Assembly (NCBI GenBank): GCA_002344885.1
Contig: DDUQ01000127.1
Span: 1 to 9,267, forward strand
Origin: Comamonadaceae bacterium UBA2334
GTDB taxonomy: Bacteria > Pseudomonadota > Gammaproteobacteria > Burkholderiales > Burkholderiaceae_C
Length of the DNA: 9,267 nt
Reading direction: 5' to 3'
The translations under genes were made by a program, and so were the position numbers. Numbering within the stretch: position 1 is the first letter of the stretch; each line of letters starts with the position of its first letter. The notes beneath the pieces are model-generated. The model saw only the letters and a list, made by a program, of their open reading frames with translations. It was not told the origin of the DNA and did no database searches. This document shows positions 6,083 to 9,267 of this stretch, piece after piece.

Positions 6083-6118
6083 AAAGAAAAACCCACCGAG
6101 GATTTCTCCATGGCGGGT
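6083..6118 (-). terminator. Strong intrinsic terminator of the AT-rich operon
   Basis: On the minus strand ACCCGCC (6118-6112) pairs with GGTGGGT (6097-6091), one pair being G-U only on this strand. Inside it GGA and TCC enclose a GAAA tetraloop. The stem is followed by TTTTTCTTT. This lies 100 nt downstream of the last gene of the AT-rich membrane operon and would insulate it from the small-gene module. Confidence 0.75.
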
Positions 6119-6219
6119 ACATTAAAGAGTTTAGATTCTGCTTTTGATGGACTTATCTTGAAAAATTATTGCTTTATTGAGGTTCACTTTATGTTGCTGA
6201 TGAAGTATTCGTATTTTGT

Positions 6220-6954
6220 TTATAAAGAAGAGGTTTTATCCTGATGGTGAATTGGTTGATTTGAATCTGATTTGCTGTCGAGATCTGACTCGCATTTGCT
6301 CAATAGAAGTAATGACATTACTATGGTGGCGATTGCAAGTGGAAATGCATATATTGCGGATATCAGTAACAGATATAAAACCGTGATCAGAATAATGAAA
6401 ATTACGAATCCTATGATCTTAAACAAAGATCCGACTGCGTGAGTTGACCCGGGAATGAAAAGCATAGCAATTGTGGCTGCTGTGAAAAGTATGAATATGG
6501 TGATCAAAGCCCATTTTTTGATTTCAGGGGAGTTTATTGATCGTATGAACCGATGATCTAGATCCGCAAAGATGGTGTCAAAATAAAATTTTGCAGATTT
6601 AAAAAAGTAATATGCGGGAATTGCTATTACGACTGCAATCAATACCAGTCTTAGGTGCAAAATTTTGGTTAATGTGCCTGCTAGTTCAAATAATGTTGTG
6701 GCAATAAAAATAGATACTATTGAATTGCCCCATTGCCTGGTTATTAACTGCCTCCATGTTGCATAAATCTGAAGAATTAACAAATTGTATGCTGCGGCAG
6801 CAAAAATGAATCTGATGGATTTTCCAAATAACAATGCTGAACAGGCTATTAGTATTGCAAAAATTATCCACTTTATAGATAGAATGTTTCTTATCGAATT
6901 TTTGTACCTGCTAACTATGCTCTTGCCAATGGTGTATGCCGATGTATCATTCAT
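6220..6954 (-). CDS. Polytopic membrane protein, 244 residues
   Basis: An inner-membrane protein with about six or seven hydrophobic helices, roughly at residues 25-42, 44-60, 72-90, 99-116, 139-158, 172-190 and 192-211. There is a basic N-terminal segment (KSIVSRYKNSIRN) and a polar Ser/Asp/Lys-rich C-terminal tail of about 33 residues. A loop at 117-138 carries FYFDTIFADLDHRFIRS. I know of no family match and see no catalytic motif. An in-frame stop lies directly before the ATG, so the start is fixed there, yet the Shine-Dalgarno is poor, which may mean coupling to the gene 44 nt upstream. It is the third and last gene of the AT-rich operon. Its role is unknown; a pore, exclusion or scaffold protein are possibilities. 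Confidence 0.75.
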   Translation of the reverse strand: MNDTSAYTIGKSIVSRYKNSIRNILSIKWIIFAILIACSALLFGKSIRFIFAAAAYNLLILQIYATWRQLITRQWGNSIVSIFIATTLFELAGTLTKILHLRLVLIAVVIAIPAYYFFKSAKFYFDTIFADLDHRFIRSINSPEIKKWALITIFILFTAATIAMLFIPGSTHAVGSLFKIIGFVIFIILITVLYLLLISAIYAFPLAIATIVMSLLLLSKCESDLDSKSDSNQPIHHQDKTSSL

Positions 6955-6998
6955 TTATGTATGTGTCTATTGGCCAAATTGCTTGACGAATGTTTACA

Positions 6999-7790
6999 TT
7001 ATTTATTGATTTTATGTTTTATTGTTTGAACAACTTCACTTGCTCCGTTGCTCAGTCGTGATATTCCAGATGATATATTTCGATTGATCTCTTCTCCAAC
7101 TTCATTTGTCTTTATTGCTACTTGCGATCCTAGTTCACTGGTTTTGTTGCTGATTTCCAGTGTTACTTTTTTGCTCCAATCGAATAAATCACTGAGCTTG
7201 TCCTCAGATAGTTTGGTCACATCTGACAGCTTTTTGCCAAATTTTTGAGCCTGTTCACCTATGAAAATTTTGAATTCAGCTAGATGCTTTGAATCAATTA
7301 GCTCTTTTGATTTTGTGATGACGAAGTTTATTATAGATTTGATTAGTTCGATGCCAATTTCGAGGCCAACATTTATTCTGTGGAGAATCGCTTCCCGTTC
7401 TTGTTTAGTAAGTGCAGCCCATCCATAACAGATCGCTCCGACTGCTCCGCAGGTCATCGCTATTGGGTTTGACAGAGCTGCTGCAGATCCTAGCGTGCCA
7501 GCTACAGACGCAGCAGTGGATATTAGATTGTTCCCAAGGATTAGTTGTCCAATTGCAATAATTGCAACCGAAGAAATGTAGCCCAAGCCGAATCCGAATT
7601 TCGCTGATTCAAGAACTCTTCCTGTGCTTGCTATTGTGTGGTTTTCAGACTGCTTGAGATTATCAATGTGAACATTGATAAAGTCATTGATGCTTTTGCC
7701 TGCAGAGTATAGGGCTGCTATTGCTGCTGTAATAGGGTTTAAGCTTGCAATTCCGAGAATCGCTGATTCTGCTGAGGTTGCGGATGTCAT
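6999..7790 (-). CDS. Membrane-associated helical protein, 263 residues
   Basis: Two parts are visible. Residues 60-128 are hydrophobic and rich in Ala and Gly (FGFGLGYISSVAIIAIG, then a Gly/Ala stretch to GAICYGWAAL), with the spacing of glycine-zipper hairpins that insert into membranes. Residues 130-263 are a long amphipathic helix or coiled coil with repeating Lys/Glu patterns such as KKLSDVTKLSEDKLSDLF, like lipid-binding apolipoprotein-type repeats. An N-terminal hydrophobic Ala-rich segment covers 8-30. There is no enzymatic motif. The layout resembles pore-forming or membrane-remodelling effectors, but no family is recognised. The nearest Shine-Dalgarno, AGGA, is about 11 bases from the ATG. 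It lies 37 nt after the first gene and 44 nt before the third, in one operon. Confidence 0.75.
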   Translation of the reverse strand: MTSATSAESAILGIASLNPITAAIAALYSAGKSINDFINVHIDNLKQSENHTIASTGRVLESAKFGFGLGYISSVAIIAIGQLILGNNLISTAASVAGTLGSAAALSNPIAMTCGAVGAICYGWAALTKQEREAILHRINVGLEIGIELIKSIINFVITKSKELIDSKHLAEFKIFIGEQAQKFGKKLSDVTKLSEDKLSDLFDWSKKVTLEISNKTSELGSQVAIKTNEVGEEINRNISSGISRLSNGASEVVQTIKHKINK

Positions 7791-7827
7791 TCTTATTTCT
7801 TTCCTATTATATTTGCATTCAATTTCT

Positions 7828-8559
7828 TCATGGATTGTGTTTGTTGAGCATGTGTTTTTTTATGAGTTTTAATGTATAGGGGTTTGCTCTTGCAATTTTA
7901 TATGCCTCATCATTCGCATATGTATTAATGTCTATATTTTGAGGTAAATTGATTTTGTCATCAATAATTGCTGGCCTATTCATCTCTATTAATCCTCTGA
8001 TGATAGGCTTTTCTGTGTTTCTTTTGAGTACTATCATTATGAAAATGAATACCGATAAAATAATGAAACCCAAGCTCATATATATTGATAATATCAATAT
8101 TATTATTCCTGGAATTGCTGCTGCTATTATGAATCCCCGCTGGAATATTGCTTCTTTCGATTCTTTTTCAATTAATTTTTCTTCAATTATTTTTAATCTG
8201 CTTGATATTGCTGTTTCAATTTTTTGCTCATCTGTAATCTCATTTTTTGCAGACTCTTTTTGTGTTGCGCTTGTGGGTGCTTTATCTTCATTCGATTTTA
8301 TATCTTCTATATTATTTTTGACAGATTTTTCTGAGGGTTTATTGTTATCTATTTCGCTTTTTGGTGTTACTGCTATCCCAATTGAGCCGGCTATAAAAAA
8401 CATCCCACCGATAATGATAGTTATTAGTCTGTCATTCATCAGACCTACGTTGTGTACTTCATTTATTCCGCTTTTTACTGTTGTTTTCATGAATAATCCT
8501 AGGAGTAGAATTATTATTCCTATTGCTGTGAGTGCTTTGAATGATTTATCTTTGTTCAT
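7828..8559 (-). CDS. Four-helix membrane protein with a VHNVGLMNDR motif, 243 residues
   Basis: First gene of the AT-rich operon. Residues 8-24 form helix 1; 35-44 is VHNVGLMNDR, followed by helix 2 (45-65). The hairpin with V.N.GLM..R just before the second helix is a pattern I recall from several uncharacterised small bacterial membrane proteins. Residues 66-138 are a charged, Lys/Glu/Asn/Ser-rich linker with coiled-coil character toward its end. Helices 3 and 4 (about 142-160 and 162-178) are followed by a cytoplasm-like tail of 65 residues. GGAGAG four bases before the ATG supports the start. The gene is divergent from the XRE regulator gene with 162 nt between, and that regulator is the best candidate for its control. 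Function is unknown. Confidence 0.8.
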   Translation of the reverse strand: MNKDKSFKALTAIGIIILLLGLFMKTTVKSGINEVHNVGLMNDRLITIIIGGMFFIAGSIGIAVTPKSEIDNNKPSEKSVKNNIEDIKSNEDKAPTSATQKESAKNEITDEQKIETAISSRLKIIEEKLIEKESKEAIFQRGFIIAAAIPGIIILILSIYMSLGFIILSVFIFIMIVLKRNTEKPIIRGLIEMNRPAIIDDKINLPQNIDINTYANDEAYKIARANPYTLKLIKKHMLNKHNP

Positions 8560-8669
8560 ATATCTCTCCGAGAATTTGTTTATTGATATGTGCGTGATTT
8601 GTTTATTTATTTAAATATTAGTTATTTGACTGGTTTCTTAAGTACATTTCTCATATTTTTGTTCCTAGT

Positions 8670-8698
8670 TTGTAACGAAATACGTGACGACAGATTAT
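8670..8698 (+). promoter_or_regulatory. Promoter of the XRE regulator gene
   Basis: TTGTAA (8670-8675) and GATTAT (8693-8698) are separated by exactly 17 bp; each matches four of six consensus bases. Transcription would start near 8705, only about 17 nt before the ATG. Operator 1 covers the -35 box and spacer, and operator 2 the start region, which supports the assignment. Confidence 0.5.
8672..8688. promoter_or_regulatory. Operator 1 of the XRE regulator
   Basis: GTAACGAAATACGTGAC is an imperfect dyad matching operator 2 at 14 of 17 positions. It overlaps the -35 element and spacer of the regulator promoter. Its centre is 33 bp, about three helical turns, from that of operator 2, allowing cooperative binding on one DNA face. 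Confidence 0.6.
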
Positions 8699-8704
8699 GA
8701 CTCA

Positions 8705-8721
8705 GTAACGAAACTCGTTAC
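8705..8721. promoter_or_regulatory. Operator 2 of the XRE regulator
   Basis: GTAACGAAACTCGTTAC is a perfect 7-bp inverted repeat (GTAACGA/TCGTTAC) with a 3-bp centre. It ends one base before the ATG of the regulator, where a Shine-Dalgarno sequence would be expected, and none is present. Placement and symmetry suit an autorepressor site for a dimeric XRE protein. Confidence 0.65.
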
Positions 8722-9084
8722 ATGGTCACAGCTTCCTCTGCCACACTTTTGGGACGTCGTCTGCGTTCCAGGCGGGAAGAGCTTCATCTTTCACTTGAGA
8801 AGGTCGGTGTAGCGATCGGAATTGATGAGTCAAGCAGCAGAGCACGTATCAGTCGCTACGAGCTAGGGGTGCATGAACCAGCGCTGCCGATTGCCAAGAA
8901 GCTAGCTGAAGTGATCCAGGTGCCGCTGGCTTATCTGTTCTGTGAAGATGATGATGTGGCTAGGTTGCTGCTTGCATTGCACAAGCTCAGCCAAACGGAA
9001 CGAAAGCGATTTGTAGAACACATGCTTCTCCAGTTGCTACCTGCAGACGAAACAGCAGGCAGAAACACGACAGCACAGACATGA
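8722..9084 (+). CDS. XRE-family helix-turn-helix transcriptional regulator
   Basis: A 120-residue regulator and the only convincing plus-strand gene. Residues 9-72 form a Cro/C1-type helix-turn-helix: GRRLRSRREELHLSLEKVG begins the fold, SSRARISRYELG (38-49) holds the recognition helix, and IAKKLAEVIQVPLAYLF closes the five-helix domain. Residues 76-104 are a helical extension suited to dimerisation. ATG at 8722 is the first possible start after an in-frame TGA at 8698. There is no Shine-Dalgarno and the predicted RNA leader is very short, so translation may be inefficient, as often seen in autoregulated repressors. It is divergent from the membrane operon and of clearly higher GC than it. 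It probably represses itself through the two operators and may control the operon and element genes. Confidence 0.85.
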   Translation: MVTASSATLLGRRLRSRREELHLSLEKVGVAIGIDESSSRARISRYELGVHEPALPIAKKLAEVIQVPLAYLFCEDDDVARLLLALHKLSQTERKRFVEHMLLQLLPADETAGRNTTAQT

Positions 9085-9189
9085 TCTGTTCTGCATGAAA
9101 AGCTATGACCCTCTGACGTGGTCTGCGTGTACTACCTACCTGATGTGCCGAACATCTTAACGTGTGTTTCAGCCAGATACACCGACCAC

Positions 9190-9199
9190 AATACCGATC
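9190..9199 (+). repeat. Terminal 10-bp repeat, right copy (possible integrase arm site)
   Basis: AATACCGATC matches 94-103 in the same orientation. It lies 49 nt inside the tRNA 3' end in the otherwise gene-free stretch 9085-9203. The arm-site role is conjecture. Confidence 0.25.
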
Positions 9200-9203
9200 G
9201 ACC

Positions 9204-9240
9204 AAAGAAAAAGCCCCACATGCGTGAACATGCAGGGCTT
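9204..9240 (-). terminator. Intrinsic terminator downstream of tRNA-Asn
   Basis: On the minus strand AAGCCCTGCATG (9240-9229), a six-base loop and CATGTGGGGCTT (9222-9211) form a continuous 12-bp stem with two G-U pairs that exist only on this strand. TTTCTTT extends the T run. It starts 8 nt after the tRNA 3' end and would terminate the tRNA transcript coming from the right. On the plus strand the same hairpin, with two mismatches and a weaker T-rich tail, may also stop the regulator transcript. Confidence 0.75.
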
Positions 9241-9247
9241 CTATATT

Positions 9248-9267
9248 TGGCTCCCCGACCTGGGCTC
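9248..9267 (-). tRNA. tRNA-Asn, 3' end only (continues beyond the window)
   Basis: Read on the minus strand the last 20 bases are GAGCCCAGGTCGGGGAGCCA: the 3' part of the T arm, the acceptor strand CGGGGA, discriminator G and an encoded CCA. I recall this as the 3' end of betaproteobacterial tRNA-Asn, and the anticodon arm of tRNA-Asn at the left edge agrees. The 5' part lies outside the window, so identity is inferred. This is probably the intact tRNA copy at the attachment site. Confidence 0.7.

Noticed and set aside
6058..6111. Upstream ATG at 6111 for the 117-residue gene
   Set aside because: It lies inside the loop region of a strong terminator; the ATG at 6057 has a proper GGAG site.
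7949..8614. Long plus-strand frame of 221 codons opposite the first membrane gene
   Set aside because: It mirrors the minus-strand membrane gene, which has a good ribosome binding site and start; the hydrophobic translation follows from the antisense of an AT-rich gene.

Overview
This window looks like an almost complete small integrative element of about 9.2 kb, inserted at a tRNA-Asn gene of a proteobacterium, most likely a betaproteobacterium of the Burkholderiales type. At the right edge (9248-9267, minus strand) lies the 3' end of a tRNA with an encoded CCA. The first 15 bases of the window read, on the minus strand, as the anticodon arm of tRNA-Asn(GTT), followed by unrelated DNA where the 5' half of the tRNA should be. 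This is the usual arrangement of an intact tRNA at one end and a displaced 3' tRNA fragment at the other. The host assignment rests on my memory of the tRNA sequence and on the moderate GC content of the left half, and is an inference.

Left module (1-4300, moderate GC, minus strand): an attachment-site flank rich in inverted repeats, a 393-residue tyrosine recombinase (334-1515), and a 702-residue replication protein (1786-3894) that joins a primase-polymerase domain, a PriCT-like domain and a RecA/AAA-type ATPase. These two genes give the element integration and autonomous replication functions. I see no relaxase, conjugation gene, capsid gene or obvious excisionase, so it resembles a phage satellite or an integrated plasmid more than a prophage or a conjugative element.

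Middle module (4290-6120, minus strand): five small genes of 49, 57, 193, 70 and 117 residues, none with a function I can name. Most have clear ribosome binding sites. Two are preceded directly by terminator-like hairpins, which suggests attenuation or a transcriptional boundary.

Right module (6220-8720): a strikingly AT-rich three-gene operon on the minus strand encoding membrane or membrane-associated proteins, closed by a strong minus-strand terminator at 6083-6118. A divergent XRE-family repressor gene (8722-9084, plus strand) follows. It has two matching 17-bp operators centred 33 bp apart over its own promoter and start codon. The base composition, the dedicated terminator and the adjacent repressor suggest separately acquired cargo. 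A phage-defence or superinfection-exclusion role is a reasonable hypothesis but is not shown by the sequence.

Three clusters of an 8-bp tandem repeat (consensus CTGGAAWY on one strand) lie before the integrase, in the gap upstream of the replication gene, and inside the 193-residue gene.
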